In this document: positions 23,201 to 36,553 of the stretch, in pieces
Layout of the letters: each line of letters begins with the position of its first letter
Position numbering within the stretch: position 1 is the first letter of the stretch
From: Plectrocnemia conspersa
Lineage: Eukaryota > Arthropoda > Insecta > Trichoptera > Polycentropodidae
NCBI GenBank assembly: GCA_009617715.1
Contig: VTFK01000216.1
Location: forward strand, 310,001-374,000
DNA: 64,000 nucleotides
Reading direction: 5' to 3'
Program-made: the position numbers and the translations under genes
The notes under the pieces: model-generated
Told to the model about the DNA's origin: nothing
What the model saw: only the letters and a program-made list of their open reading frames with translations
Databases searched by the model: none

Positions 23201-26200
23201 CGCAATTTGAAACCAAAAATATATATATAATGCCATTATACCTCTAAGAATTTAGAAGCTAAAACTAATAATCTGTATGTAAAGGCGATATTTCTGCAGA
23301 GTTTTCTTTGAATCTCGGAGACTGGGATTTAGGCTCTGGAAGATTGGGTAGAATCTATATTTATTCCATTACGTATTTATATATTAAATAAAATTACAAT
23401 CAGGGTTCGTCGCAAATAAAGAAAAAACACAATAGATAGTAGAGAAAAGCAGGGAGTTTATTATGCTTCAATGATTATCGTAAAGTTCTCGATAGTGTCA
23501 AATGAAATGTCATGCATAAAATGAGAGTAGTTCAGCACCTAATTAAAATTATGGTTCAGTGCAATTCGGTTTTTGCCTCTTATCGCGTCAATAGTGAATG
23601 GATTTTCGTGAACTTTGTTTCATTGAGTTTTTAATAGTAAGCACTATAATCTTAAAAGTTTTAAAATTATTGCTGATAATCATTATATTAATTAATGCTA
23701 AGTTTACAAGCATAAACATAAAATTTAAAATGTCTTCCCTTAAATTAGCAACAATGCCATTGTTTTCACAATGTAAAAATTAAAGATTAAAATATGGTTT
23801 TATTTTATTCACAGCCAAGAACGTCCAAGATGAAGATTTGTACAAGTTGGATGATCACAAGAGTCCTAAACACAATGCCTGTGATATATTGCGCGGACTT
23901 TGTTCCCGATCCGGCGTATTCTACGAGATGTTGCCAACTAAGACGGAGCTGGCTGAGGCGTCCACCTCCGTCGACAACTCTCCTAATTCCAAGACACTCT
24001 CAAAGACAATCGTTTCAAACGCTAAGAGATTATCATATCTCAACGCTCTCGTCAAACTGTTGTCCAAGGACGACAAGCTAGGATTTAACACGGAGGAGTT
24101 GTTGTGTTGGTGAGAATCAAATGTTTAATATGAAATTAATTTATAAGCACTTAAACTATGGTTATAATGTGATATTGTTGCAGTTTAAGAATAAACCTTG
24201 TGCACGAAGCCACTCAGGTTAGAGCCGGAACCCTTAGAGCTGTAAGATACGTTTTAAAAACTGAAGCTGATATTGTCGCTTTTAACGCCTTAAGACTGCC
24301 ATATCTCGTTACTAGGTATGTACACATATTAACTAATGTTCTTAAAATAATATTTATTATACGCAATTGAAATACTTATTCGTATAAATTATTTCAGGTC
24401 TTTAGATGTAGTCTTACATAATGAAATGGAACGCGTTCAAGCGTTGAGAGTCGTACGAAGAGTTATCCGCTTAGGACCTCACCTTTGCGAGCCTGCCATC
24501 GTTCGCGCTTTGATCGCAGTACCCGGAGCCTCTCCCGACGATAAAGATAGAATGTTGAGGGCGTATCTAGCTGCTTTATGCGAATTAGGTACAATTCTTA
24601 AAAATATATTTGTATTTAATTAAGTTTATTAATTATGTGCCAAAGTAACTTTGCATAGTGCTTCACCTTAATGCCACCTATTTTTAGAATTAAAAAAAAA
24701 TATATGGTAAGTATTAAATACTTTTCAAGGCCTTTAGATGCTGTTTCCGATCATTTGAACACTATTTGTGCCAGTTAAACATCGAAGTGCTGGAGTTGTC
24801 ACAACAAAACATTATTGAATTAATTTTGCTCTATTAGCATACTAACATTTTTATACAAAGTAAAAAATACAATAATGTATGGGTGATATTACTTAATCCA
24901 AATATCTTGAAAAAATCTTATTCTAATCTAGCTATCAATAGCCATTAAAAATTAAGTTTCATATATTATGCAGTGGCTAATGGCATCCCTATCAACATTT
25001 AAAATAAGCACATTATTTTGAGCCATTTTTAAGAAAGCTATTAAAGTGGTAATTATTTTAAACATTTCCCCATAGATGACTATATAACTAGATAGTCTTG
25101 TAATATTATTTCGTAGCGTAAGCGAGCGTTTTTGTGAGAGACCCGTGACGCGTTTGAGCCCCGTACGTGGCTTGTGGCATTAGAAAGGTTAAATATATTT
25201 GTGTTCAACAGGTATCTTAAATCCTCATCTATTCATACAAACCGGAGGCGTGACGGCCATCACCAGGGCGATATTAGATTGTCAAACTCCGCGAATTGCC
25301 GAATCACTTTGTGGCGTACTGTTGTTTTTACTGAACGATCCAAAGACGAGGATACCGGCTAAAGTCGATCTTCGATGTCTTGCGGCGCCTTACTGTGATT
25401 TTCATTATAGACATGGATGGATGGATAAAAATAGGTGATTATGTGTTTTTTTAACCACTTAAACGCCAGCGACTCACCTTGTTAATTATTTTTTTTAAAC
25501 AAATTAATTTTTTGAAACAAGTTAATGAAATATTTATAATTTTTTTTTAATTATTAAAGATTATTGCACTAACTTCATTTATCAGTAAACCAAGTATTTT
25601 ATATTTATTTTTAGAAAAAGATACTGACGCGTGAAGAGAAATAACAGGTGACTAACTAAAGTCTCTGGCATTTAAAGGGTTAAGATTGTAAATGGTTTAG
25701 GATTAAAAGCCAAAAATGATCCAAAGTATTTCATGATTAATTTTTAGATAAAACCAAAATAGGCACCGTTATAATAAATATCACTTAAACAATAGGTCTT
25801 AGAGTTTTGTGAGAATTTCCCGCAATGTAAAGTTTATTAAAATTAATATAATAACTTTTGAATTAAAAGAAATAATAAAAAAGTATTTGTTATAAAGTTT
25901 TAATTTGTGTTGGTACATCTGTTAAAATTATTTTATCAATAGCGTTCAATCTGTGGGTTGCATAAAATCAAAATTATTTACATCTAAAATGTATTTTATT
26001 TTTATTTAAATAAAAATATTAACATTAAGATTTAATAACATCTTGAACCTCAATCGTTGGCAGGTAATAATAGCTAATGTGTGTTAAATTAAATATATAT
26101 GCCGAAAAAAATTATGGTGTCATTTTGCGATCTCTATGTGTGTGTACAAAAAGACGCTGCGAGGGAAAAAATAAAGTCGTAATCTTTTTTTTCATTTAGT

Positions 26201-29200
26201 ACAAATATTATTTTTTTAATTTAACAAATATTAAGTCATTAAACACCAGAGGTCATAAAAGGAAGATACTACTCAATGTGTGTATTACCATCAGCGAACA
26301 TGATGGGTAGGTATTACCTGACCCATCGATTCAGTGTTAATACAATATGAAACAACTCCTTGTTTAACTCTTTGATTAGTAAGTTATTTTTTCAGCATGA
26401 ACATCGTGGGAATGAGTTAATTTTTACGTTTTTTTTTTTCAAATATATTTTTTTTATTTATTGTATTTTATTTACTGTTGAAGCAAATTCAGCGGTTCTT
26501 AACATTTTATTTATGGCCCATATTTATCAACATATGATTTTATTTACATATATATTAAAATATTTGATTTATTGATAAAGTAAATTCAGTGGTTCTTAAC
26601 ATTTTATTTACGTTTCACTTTTATCAACTTATGATTATTTTATTCACGTATATATTAGAATAAATGTTGCTTTATTAATATAAAAATAAGTGGTTCCCAA
26701 CATTTTATTGTAAGTTTTTTTTATTTGGGTAATGTATAAAAATATACAAACAAGAGAATAGAATATAAAAATCTATAATAAAAAGTACATATAGGTAAAG
26801 TCTTTTTATATAAACATATTTGAAATATAAATTTAAAAAATAATTAGTTATGCCTATGCATTTTTTAAAAATTAATTTTCGTAATTATTTTCAAAATCTT
26901 GAACACAACATTTACTTCAATTTTGGGTCTGGAATCTTCAAAGTACATCTGTGATTCTGATGGAATCAATTCCAAGAATTACATAAAAGGGATTTAGATT
27001 ATACATATTTTTCTCACTAAAATCGAATGATATCGAAATATTGATAAACATGTGTTTCGCCGAGATAAATAAATAATTAATCGAAATTACAAACATTTAC
27101 TAAAAAATATGAATAAAATACTGCATATATAATATTCGCAATTTTTTTCATCCACTAAAAACAATTATTATTTTTATAATAATATCAAAATATTATTGAT
27201 AATGATACGTATCGAAAAATAGATCGAATTTACAAACATAAAATAAAAAAATCGAGTAAAATGGTTGCGGACGTATATGTTCAGTGATAATACGTGCGGC
27301 CATACCACCCATAGGATTAACTCGTGAAGTTTGTCGCTAGTGAAATAGTACTTTGTGTATTGAGCATTGAATAAATTTTACCCTCAACATAATTGACATT
27401 TTAGAGACGAAAGAGAGATGAGATTTACATGCAGTCGTCTTTCTCTACTGTCAATTCTGCGGAGTTGGCCTGGCTTGCTGCATTTCTGTGATCCCCTCAA
27501 CGAGTCCGGCCTTCGAGCCATCGTCGACGTCCTATACCTAAATCAGCTGGAAGTTAGGGTATGTTCATAATACACGCATGACATGTTATATGCAAGCGAT
27601 GTGAATAATTTTGTAATCCTCATCGTTTGGCAACAGCGGACTGTTTATTGTTATATTGAAATAAAAATAATGACCGTTTTTAATATTTCAGAAAGCAATT
27701 CTAGACCTACTCTATGAATTGTTAGGTTTACCGCAGCCCGATTGGACCGATGAGTTGTCAGTCGCTTTATCAGCAGTAGATCCGTCAGATTTTCAGGTAT
27801 TTTGGAAAAATATTTCCGGCTAAGAAATTGTTTTTAAAAATTTTATTTTTTAGGATTCTTGGCGACTCAACGAAGGCTTTGTAGCGGCCGAAGGAAGGTC
27901 TATTCTACCTCATTTATCTGCGACTGGACCTAATTTAGCAGAATTACATTTAGCTCTCTTACTCTACTGCTTTCTAGAAGTATGTTTTTTAACTTTTACA
28001 AAAGTTTACAGTTATCAGAATTTGATTCATAAAAAGTTTAACGATTATGAAAGTAATTAATGATTAATTAAAATAAATATTATTAATTAATCAATAATTA
28101 TTTTTTAATTAAATATCATTTTACACGCAAATATTTGATTTTTTGATCTAATTGGTTATAGGAATTAATATCTTAGTAAAAACCGAGAAAATAATTTACG
28201 AATATATTCGAATACTTTTTATTCAATATTTAAATAATTGAGAACCCTAATTACAACTGAATTCTATATCTGATTTTTAGAACTATTGTAACAGCTATAA
28301 TATGTATGTATATATATACATTTTAATGCTTCTATTAATTAATTGTAATCATTTTTAGGTTGGTCTCCTAGACGCATTAGCCGAGGTTATGATCACCAGT
28401 GACACATTCATTTCAGTGCGCGCCACTGTACTCCTAGGGCAGCTGCTCCACTTAGTCCACCTTCTTCTACCTCCCGAAACTTGCAATATATCGCCTGCGT
28501 TACCTTCTCTCCTCTCAAAGGCTTCCGCAACACATCCTCAGGCTTTAGCGGCCGTCGCAGCGCTCCAAAACCTCAATTCTCTCCTCAAATCCAGACCCGC
28601 CTCGCACAGCCTCTTCCTAGATCACGTATTGCAATATTGCAATCCTGTGCACGAACAAGTCACGAATGTAGATTCATCCAGGCCATCGTTCAAGAAGAGT
28701 GAACCCGATAAAATATCCTTAGCAACCATCCTTATCAACCAGAAGCTCAATCTATTGAATGACGAAGATTATGAGAATGAAATAGCTCAACGTCGCAGCT
28801 TCGGATCACGATCCGAGTATATGAAGAAGAACGAAAGTGTGTTGATTAAGAGTAAGAGCGCCGGCTCAAGAACTAGCGCCGTAGTGAGTAAAGTTGTTAA
28901 AACGAAAAAGCTGTTGAATCTGTTCGAAAAGGATAGTGACACGCTGATGAACAATTCGTTGGTGTTTCAAGATAAAGCCGGCATCAGATGGGACTGGAGT
29001 ATAATCAGAGCTATTCTGAAGGTTTGTATATATATTATATTGATTAATAGATGGAATATTTTATAACGGTGTCTATTTTTATCTACAGAATAGTCCATGG
29101 GATGCGGAAAAGTCATTCTTTGTTAAGCGATTAGTTAACTATTTTAAACCATCGTCGAATCGTTTCTCGCATACTGATTTACAGCAAAACAACCCTTTAC

Positions 29201-32200
29201 ACACTAGGTATCAAGCTATTGCAGCGTTAGAATTAGTTACATTCCTTCTAAGCTTACAAGAGGTAATTGATATTATTTATAAGCTATTAATTTATGCAAA
29301 AATTTTGCACTTAATGTCTAATATATTTTTTTTCTTCTGTACAGTATGAGGGTGTTAAGTTACTAACATTATTATTCACCGACATAAGATCGCACGTGGT
29401 AGCTATAACACTCGGAAAGAGCGCACATGATTGTTTGTTCAGTCCTCAGCATATGGCAACCACTATGTGTCAAATGTACTTCTTGCTCGTCGGTCGTCTG
29501 TGCTCCACTCAAGATGGATTAAAGATATTCTTAGAGACCGGTCTTTTTGAAAGGTAATTTTGCATACATCGTATTAAAATTATACAATAATAAAATATTT
29601 ATATTATATTATAGTTTACGCTCTCTGGCGACGAATACGCACCACAACTGTTACGTCAAGCTCATCATATCTAGTCTAGACTATTCTATCAACTCGTATC
29701 CTCGCCAAATCTTGGCTCAAACTCTCCGATGTGAAGTAGAACAATCTCGCTTGTATGCAACTCAGTTTTTAAACGTCTTGTTGAGAGCGAGGCAGAAATC
29801 TAACGATATGAATAACAAGCTGTACGGATCTCCGGATAGTTTGTTTAAAGAATCGTCTTCAAACGAAGTCAACCTCATGGATTCTTGGATACCGCCGGTC
29901 CAGCTGAACGAATGCACAGAATTCGACACGTGGATATTAGAGTTGCTGGTCGATCAAGCCAGAGACAAATCGAAAGCTGTGTCTTTGTGTTCTTTGAACA
30001 TCTTGGACGAAGCTTGCAACGTTAAAATCTATCTTGATAAATTAGTCAGTATGAAACCACACGTGAAAGATCTCGGAGATAAAGGATATTTATTGTGGAT
30101 TCGCTTCGCTAGTACTGCATCCGGTTATAAATCGCTGGCGGACGCTTATTACGTCCATAGGCAGATTAGATATTGGGTCACACAATACAATTATAGATAC
30201 TCTCGAATAGTGGAAGGCGACGTTCACGATTGCCTGACTCTCTTGCAAAGGTCCGACGATGGGCGATATAGTCGACGGCATAGTTCAGTGAGAACGGTAT
30301 CTTGCCGCGGCGTGCCTTTACCTCCACATCTTTACGGTCAATTGGCTTTACATCACGACGGAATAGAAATGTTATTTCAACACGGAGATATACCGAGACT
30401 GCTTTTGGTAATCACTTTATTTTTAATTTAATTGCCGTGTAATGTTATTTATGTATAATTTTGTTGTAGCGTGTAAAACAAGGCGCTTGCGGATCCGAAC
30501 AAGAAATAATGGATCTAAAAGCCGCTTTATGGGCTTGCGGCCACGTGGCCACGTCTACAGAAGGCATCGAGTTGATAGTGGCTAATAATCCCATTACAGA
30601 CTCGTTCTTTTCGCATACGATAACTTTGGCGCAGAACTGTCAAGTATTTTCGATAAGAGGAACTGCGTTTTACGTTCTCGGTCTGATGGGTTCTTCCTAT
30701 TATGGTGCTAATATATTACACGAATTAGGTATTGTTTTTAATATTATTTACATATATAGGGATAGTTTTATTTTAATACGTCATATCTTCATTTTAGGTT
30801 GGTTAGCTGTTCGACATAACAGACACGAACGATGGCCGATCATACACGAAGAAAAATGGCTTACGAAATCAGATTCAGAAAATCAGATATTCGAAAATCT
30901 GTTATTTCAAATGTCCAAGACAGTCGATAAGGACGCGGAGGGCGAAGCGAGCGAAACGTCCGCAAAGACCGAGCAGAGCTCCAACACCGACCAATCGGAA
31001 ACCCTGAAACCTCAACCGGGCAAATCTTCAAGCGGATGGCCGTCCGCCGATCGTTCCATCACCGAAATCTCTGAAGATCAAGACCCTTCGTCGGACGACA
31101 TTTACAAGCCGACGAATAGCGAAGACTACGAAAGACTTAATAGCCAAACACTACCTCATTGTTTGTATCCTACCTCAAAAAACCACCAGCGGTCGTTGTC
31201 AGAGTCCAAGACTTTAGAAAAATTGAAGAGCATGGAGGATCACGGAGATCCTAATACGGAGAAACCCACCCACATTTCGACAATATCCGAGAATAAGCCG
31301 TTCATCGGCAGATTCAATTCCTTCGATCAGTGGCAAGAGGGTTTAAGGCGTAATAGGAATTACAGTGAGTCTAGCACTTCCGGTGTCAGCAGCTGTGATT
31401 CGGTTCTAGGAAAATATGTTATCAAGTTAGTATTCTTTGATATGACTCGGTATAATCAAAGGGATTGCTTTTACCTGTATCTTTTTATAATTCCAGTGAT
31501 AGAATACTTACTCTTAGTCCTATACCGAGCTCGTCAAGTTTATCAGCTATGAAAAACTCCATTCCCAGTCGAAGAAAATCGGAAACTACTCGTAGGATAT
31601 CATTGCATAGTTAGTTTACTTAGATTGATTATAATTGCTTGAACGATTGATTTTTAATAATGTTTTTTTGATATAGGTTGTACTGGATTAGATGTTACTA
31701 GTTCGCCACCAAGTCAGCGTGATTTATTCGGTTATGCCACCTTAAGAATATTGAGTCGTCATAGAAGGTATGATTACATTAAAAAATGGTATAGGTCTAA
31801 ATTAGTATTCTTCGTCTCGACAAAGAATCATTGGATAATTTAATATTTGAAACATTGTTTTCTACTGCTCCTGTGTTTTTTTATGGTTTGATGATTATTG
31901 CGCACAGTGAAAATTCCGATCATAGATGATCAATATACACATGTATATTTAAGAATACGTCAATATATAACATATAAAAAAAATAATGTCTATATCACAG
32001 ATGCCAATATGATTTTAATTTAAAAATATCATGTTTTAAAAACTCCTTGCCGTCATTGATAAGTTGGAACTACATCAATTTTGAATGTTGATGGGTTTGC
32101 TAAATATTTCCAAATCGTATGTATACCATGACGCAGAAAAAATAAAAACCTTTAGTTTGATTGATATGGACTACGGATTTAACAAGCTGAAGTCCATTTT

Positions 32201-34055
32201 TTTTCAGGACCAAATTTTATCTCAGATAACACTGAAAGGATGCAAGTCTGCTATTTTGAACCCTTTTCGGTTCATATTTAAGTTAAATTTTAGATCTAGA
32301 AATTTAGAAATTTGTTTCGAGATCGTTGTACTCTGGTTTATAAGTAGACGTTATATACACAGATTTTGAAAAGGCGTTCGATAAAGTTAATCGCCATTTA
32401 CTCGTGAAAAAATGATCTAATTTCGGGTTTTCTGAAGGTCTCATAAACCTATTTTCAAATTACTTGATCAATAGATATCAGTTTGTCAAGTATTAATAAA
32501 AACGATATAAGACTACTGGAGTACTGCAAGGATCCAACTTGGGTCCATTGCTGTTTCTACTATTCAAACATTAACATGCTTAATACTTTTTATTCAAACT
32601 ATTTTTTTCGATTCTGCATAATTTTACGAATATATTCGATATTCAAATAAGTTACAATAATATTTGGATATTATAGTAGTATAAATAATTATCTACAAAC
32701 TTGCTTCATTTTTTAAAAAAGGTTTTAGCGAGAGTTATTAAAAACAATTTAATTTTTAGACCTACATGTTCGGACGCTAGCATGGATAAAATAGGATCGT
32801 TCCTAGATCCCGATTGTAAAAAACCAACGTTCGGTTCGCTGAAGGCTAGGAGTAAAGCAACTGATGCAAGACATACTAGAATGAGGTATACACTAAATTA
32901 ATAAAATCGCCTTTTCTTAGTTCAAGAACGTATAACGTAACTATCTAATGTTTCAGTCTTCTCAAGTACGACTGGAAGCCTATCGGAGCCGTTCCTGATT
33001 CGAATTCTTGCAACACGTCTCAGTATCTCGAGCCGGAGAAGCACACCGATATAGTAAACACAATAGGAGAAGAAATTTGCAAAAGAAAATCGCGCTATTC
33101 GAGTTCTATGCCTTCTGGTCCGTGTTATATAGGAATCAGTATGCCTAGGTGTTTACTTGACATATTTCCCAGAAAGTCTGCATATTTGCCAGAAGAGTCT
33201 TCCGATGGGAATTATATGACGGGTGATGATTCTTTGGCTTACGATTGTGACGGTGAGTTTATTATAATTATTATTGACTTTCTTGTACTGATGTTTATAT
33301 TGTTACTTTTAGGTAATCATCATGAATTGACAGCCAGAAGAAACGACGATTCAAATTTCAACAGCAGTTTCTCCGATTTGTCGATCGGGAACGATATAAA
33401 ACCACCTCCGAGAATCGGAAGAAGTAAATTACGGGACAGAATGATCAAACATGATCAATTACTATGTTTATACTGTTCGAGATTAAAACCTGTCATCGAA
33501 GTTAGAAAAGCATCTGATTTGAGAGAAGCATTTTTTGCCGGTGAGAAATTTTTTCATTGTAATTTTTGGCGACATGTTGAACATATATTATATATGATTT
33601 TTATTCAAGGTTTAGATAGTCCAAAGCCTTCGTGCAGCAGTAGCGCCAAGAGTGGATTTGGAAAATCACCGGCGAAAACAAACAGTTTGACCTATGTTTC
33701 GTTGGACGTGTCATGCGGAAGTCCTACTAGCGTGGACTCGAATTTATCTAAGCTTTCGGATAGTAATCCGAGCGTCGTGAGCGAAATATTGAAACATTCT
33801 GAGCGAATGGGAAATCCTATACTGCATAAGCAATCGAAGCAGGTATTGCTCGGTTTGAAGCAGAAGTATCCTGAAGCGTTCCAGAGCGTTTGTCTGTATT
33901 CGGAGATATGCAAAATCTTATCGCAAAACACTTACAGACTAAACGCTAGGAGGTTCATCCAAGAGCTGTTCCTCGATTTGAACTTTGACACGTTTTATCT
34001 GGAACCGCAACAGATTATTCAGAATAAGTTCACAGAGTTGGTCGCCAGTGCGTAG
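20269..34055 (+). CDS. rictor: Rictor, rapamycin-insensitive companion of TOR (TORC2 subunit)
   Basis: Twenty coding exons keep one frame for 1780 residues (human 1708): 20269-20359, 23815-24109, 24184-24315, 24398-24588, 25212-25434, 27405-27558, 27692-27796, 27854-27979, 28359-29021, 29089-29262, 29345-29553, 29615-30407, 30470-30728, 30798-31425, 31497-31609, 31677-31767, 32760-32885, 32957-33252, 33313-33540, 33610-34055. Rictor is the scaffold of TOR complex 2, which phosphorylates Akt. Matches to human run in order: NEMERVQALRVVRRVI, YCDFHYRHG, DSWRLNEGFVAAEGRSILP, ISVRATVLLGQLLH, SSLDYS, NILDEACNVK, RGTAFYVLGL, GYATLRIL, CYIGISMPRCLLDIFPRK and RRFIQELFLDL. The N-terminal two thirds is the helical-repeat region. 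H1603, C1608, C1611 and the later CLYSE Cys match the human zinc site. Exon 1 is inferred: its donor phase fits, and HLRPPRSR then KNVQDEDL aligns with human NLRVRGR...EENVPLDL. All other exons are secure. Confidence 0.95.
21442..21892. mobile_element. Non-autonomous hAT element with 8-bp target duplication, nested in the older repeat
   Basis: The element begins TAGTGATGGAAAGATT and ends with the inverse, whose reverse complement is TAGTGATGAAACGATT. Both sides carry GTAGTAAT (21434-21441 and 21893-21900), an exact 8-bp direct repeat. An 8-bp duplication with such termini is diagnostic of the hAT superfamily. Subterminal copies of ATTCCGAT occur at both ends. There is no transposase, so it moved in trans. 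It interrupts the repeat of which an uninterrupted copy lies at 51699. Confidence 0.85.
22368..22530. repeat. 163-bp hairpin at the end of the interspersed repeat
   Basis: The left arm starts CGAATTTTGGTCAATAGG at 22368. The right arm ends with its near-exact inverse, CCTATTGATCAAAATTCG at 22513-22530. The arms agree for about 50 bp, including the whole AATTATCGCTTCTCAGAAGT block, around a GC-rich loop near 22440-22455. Confidence 0.8.
25435..27404 (+). other. Second long intron of rictor
   Basis: AT-rich intron between coding exons 5 and 6. It contains the tandem repeat at about 26480-26710. No gene is seen; the 71-codon open frame inside that repeat is an accident of composition. Confidence 0.6.
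26480..26710 (+). repeat. Imperfect tandem repeat, about 100-bp unit, 2.3 copies
   Basis: Unit 1 (from about 26480), unit 2 (from about 26577) and a partial unit 3 (from about 26683) each contain GTGGTTCTTAACATTTTATT or a close variant. In units 1 and 2 this is followed by TTATCAAC.TATGATT and an ACATATATATTA-like block. The copies have diverged, so the duplication is not recent. Confidence 0.75.
31768..32759 (+). other. Rictor intron with an inserted retrotransposon fragment
   Basis: This 992-bp intron between coding exons 16 and 17 is longer than its neighbours because of the reverse-transcriptase fragment at about 32335-32575. Flanking sequence is AT-rich with no other feature. Confidence 0.6.
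32335..32575 (+). pseudogene. Non-LTR retrotransposon reverse-transcriptase fragment
   Basis: In the plus strand VDVIYTDFEKAFDKVN (about 32345-32392) is followed by a degraded NYLINRYQFVK and by GVLQGSNLGPLLFLLF (about 32518-32565). These are the palm motif A region and the conserved PQGSxLGPLLF box of jockey-like elements; here the P is replaced by L. Internal stops show it is dead. It lies in a rictor intron in sense orientation. Confidence 0.8.
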
Positions 34056-36553
34056 TGATTTTTTTAATACGAGACTATTGGAGACTATTGTTTTTATATA
34101 TTATACGCGAGCATGTGTTTTATAATGTGATATTTATACTATTTTTTCTTTGTTAATTATGCTTTATGTATCTTATTCATGATTTTTTTTTCAATAATAC
34201 GTCTAATATGTTCAATTCGTTAAATAATTATTTAAGAATCAATCATCAGTTCCTTTTTTGTGTAACATTATTGTGATGTTTATGTAGTATATATAATAAT
34301 CGACATTCAATATTCAGTTGTACAAAAAGATGGACGATTAACTGTCCGTTAAAAAAAGTTATATAAAGTTATTGTTCTAAATGTATATTTTCTCTCAATT
34401 ATTATGATTTTGCGGTATTATAGCGGATCCGTTAATAGTATACATTGTTGATTAAAATTTTACAGTTTTAATGTAAATAATTTTAGTCATTTAAAATTTG
34501 TACATTTGAATTTTATAAATATATACATATGTATGTCGGAATGTACACCATGTACTATTTGGCGCATTTAAATAATGATACGGCATAACTGAAGGATCGT
34601 ATAATTAGATTAGCATTTTTTACAATTTTTTGTATGATCGCTTAAACGCTACTTCGATTACTGTAAATACGTAGACGAAACGTCTGCTGTGAATAATTAA
34701 AGAAATTTGTATGAAAACCGCAATAAATTTATATATATATATTATTATATTAAAAAAAAAGGAAAAAATATGTCTTGCCTTAAGCGCTAATACGTGTGTT
34801 GGGAATGTTGATTATATTTTAATTTTTTTATGTATCAACAGTGTTCATTTATTAATTAATATTTTGATAAGTATTTTTAGCATAACATTTATAGGTTATG
34901 TGTATATTTTTGTTCGATAATTTACCGATAGTTCCTGTATACACTGCACCACCATGTTTGCCATGAGACTGTTAAATTGATTATAATTGTAGACTGCTTC
35001 CATGTTACACTTCAGACTGCCGATTTTATGTCCCGATTTTTTTATATATGTAAACTTATACAATTTTTAGCAGTGACCTAAATATAATAATAATAACATA
35101 GATCTTGAGATGTTTGTATGATTATGTATACATCATATAACTTTATGTGCAAAAAAGTGAAAATAATTATCGATAAACTTATACTATGTTGTTCAGATAG
35201 ATATTTTGTATATTTGATGAATTGTTACTATTTAATTTTAATATATTTATTTATTTAAATTTGTATTGGCGTAAATTGACGTTTTTAAATTGTTTATTCG
35301 TTGGCGTGGTTTGTTCAAATGTGAATTTGCGACATGAAAATTGGATATAATATATTATTATTTTTTCTTTTTGAAATTTTAATTCACAATTGCCAACGTT
35401 CACAATTATTAAATATTTATAAACATGACTCGTGGTATTTTTTTTTTTTTTAAAAGAAATAAAACTAATCAATAATATTTTTAAATTTATTTATATATAT
35501 TTCATATATAATATTTACAAAATACAAAATCTTCCGATTAAAAAAAATTAAATAATAAAAAAACAGATCACAACACATGGAATGTATATTATATCTAAGA
35601 CATAAATATATTTCGTTTTTTTTTATGCGCTTAACGAAAGTTTTACGAACATTTTTACATTAAAAATTGCACATTTCATATACAATAAATACGAAAATAC
35701 ACAGCAAAATAATTATAAAGATTTTTCTCATATTCTTATTTGATAATATGGCATTTATAATTGATTTCTCTTCTCTATTAATTCATATCGTTTTTTTTAA
35801 TAAAATATTTTTAATTTTTGCAAGAAGCATAGGCACTGTTGACGGCTTGATGTCATTTTAAAATAATTTAATTAATCAATAAAGTAGATTCGTCAAACAG
35901 GCAAGTAAAAATATACCTTACGCGAAAATGAGATCAAAATTGACGCACTTACGTTTAACGTTAAATCTACCGTGTTCTTAAATTTTATGGCGCGTGTGTA
36001 TAATTCAGAAATTCGTTGATCATATCGTAATATTGTTTCGTCAATTTTAAAAATATATACCTTACGATTATCACAATGGAGAATTTAAGTACGTAAAGGC
36101 CTCGGAGTAGCTGAACGTAAATTAAACATTCGTTATTTGTACTTATTTCCACATCATAAAGAGAATAGTTTCAAAAGCAAATTATTTTAAGCGATCTTTC
36201 TTATCGAACACATTAAAAAATCGCACGTTACATAATCTTTGGATACTATTTTTTTAAATACGTAAAAAAATTATTACTAATACAGAAAACATTTACAATG
36301 AGTATTCCATTAATTTTTTAACAATTAAAAATTCGACAATTAACTAAATATAAATTACTATTATCACAAATTTTCGTCCTGAATAATTGAGATTTTTAAT
36401 TAATTAATTAATCTATCATCTATGGCAGTATAATTCCGCTACATAAATTTCTTAAAACTTGCAGTGAGACTGAGCTTACATTGAAAACTAAATAAATCAG
36501 TCTTTAGAAAAAGATAATATTAAAATATACAAATTAATAAATGCGCTTTATTT
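34056..36553. other. Convergent 3' ends of rictor (+) and stan (-)
   Basis: No coding sequence is seen. Rictor-strand AATAAA signals occur at 34722-34727 and 35458-35463. On the stan strand an AATAAA lies at 36552-36547, only one base after the stop codon and so probably too close to be the only one used. Further TTTATT sites on the plus strand occur near 35485. The stretch is extremely AT-rich. The point where the two transcripts end cannot be fixed; overlap is possible. Confidence 0.55.

Larger units (their letters stand above)
20360..23814 (+). other. Long first intron of rictor, transposon-rich
   Basis: This 3.45-kb intron holds a nested pair of mobile elements (entries at 21397 and 21442) and a hairpin at 22368-22530. 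The remaining AT-rich sequence has no supported gene. A GC-richer stretch near 22600-22800 is unassigned. Confidence 0.55.
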
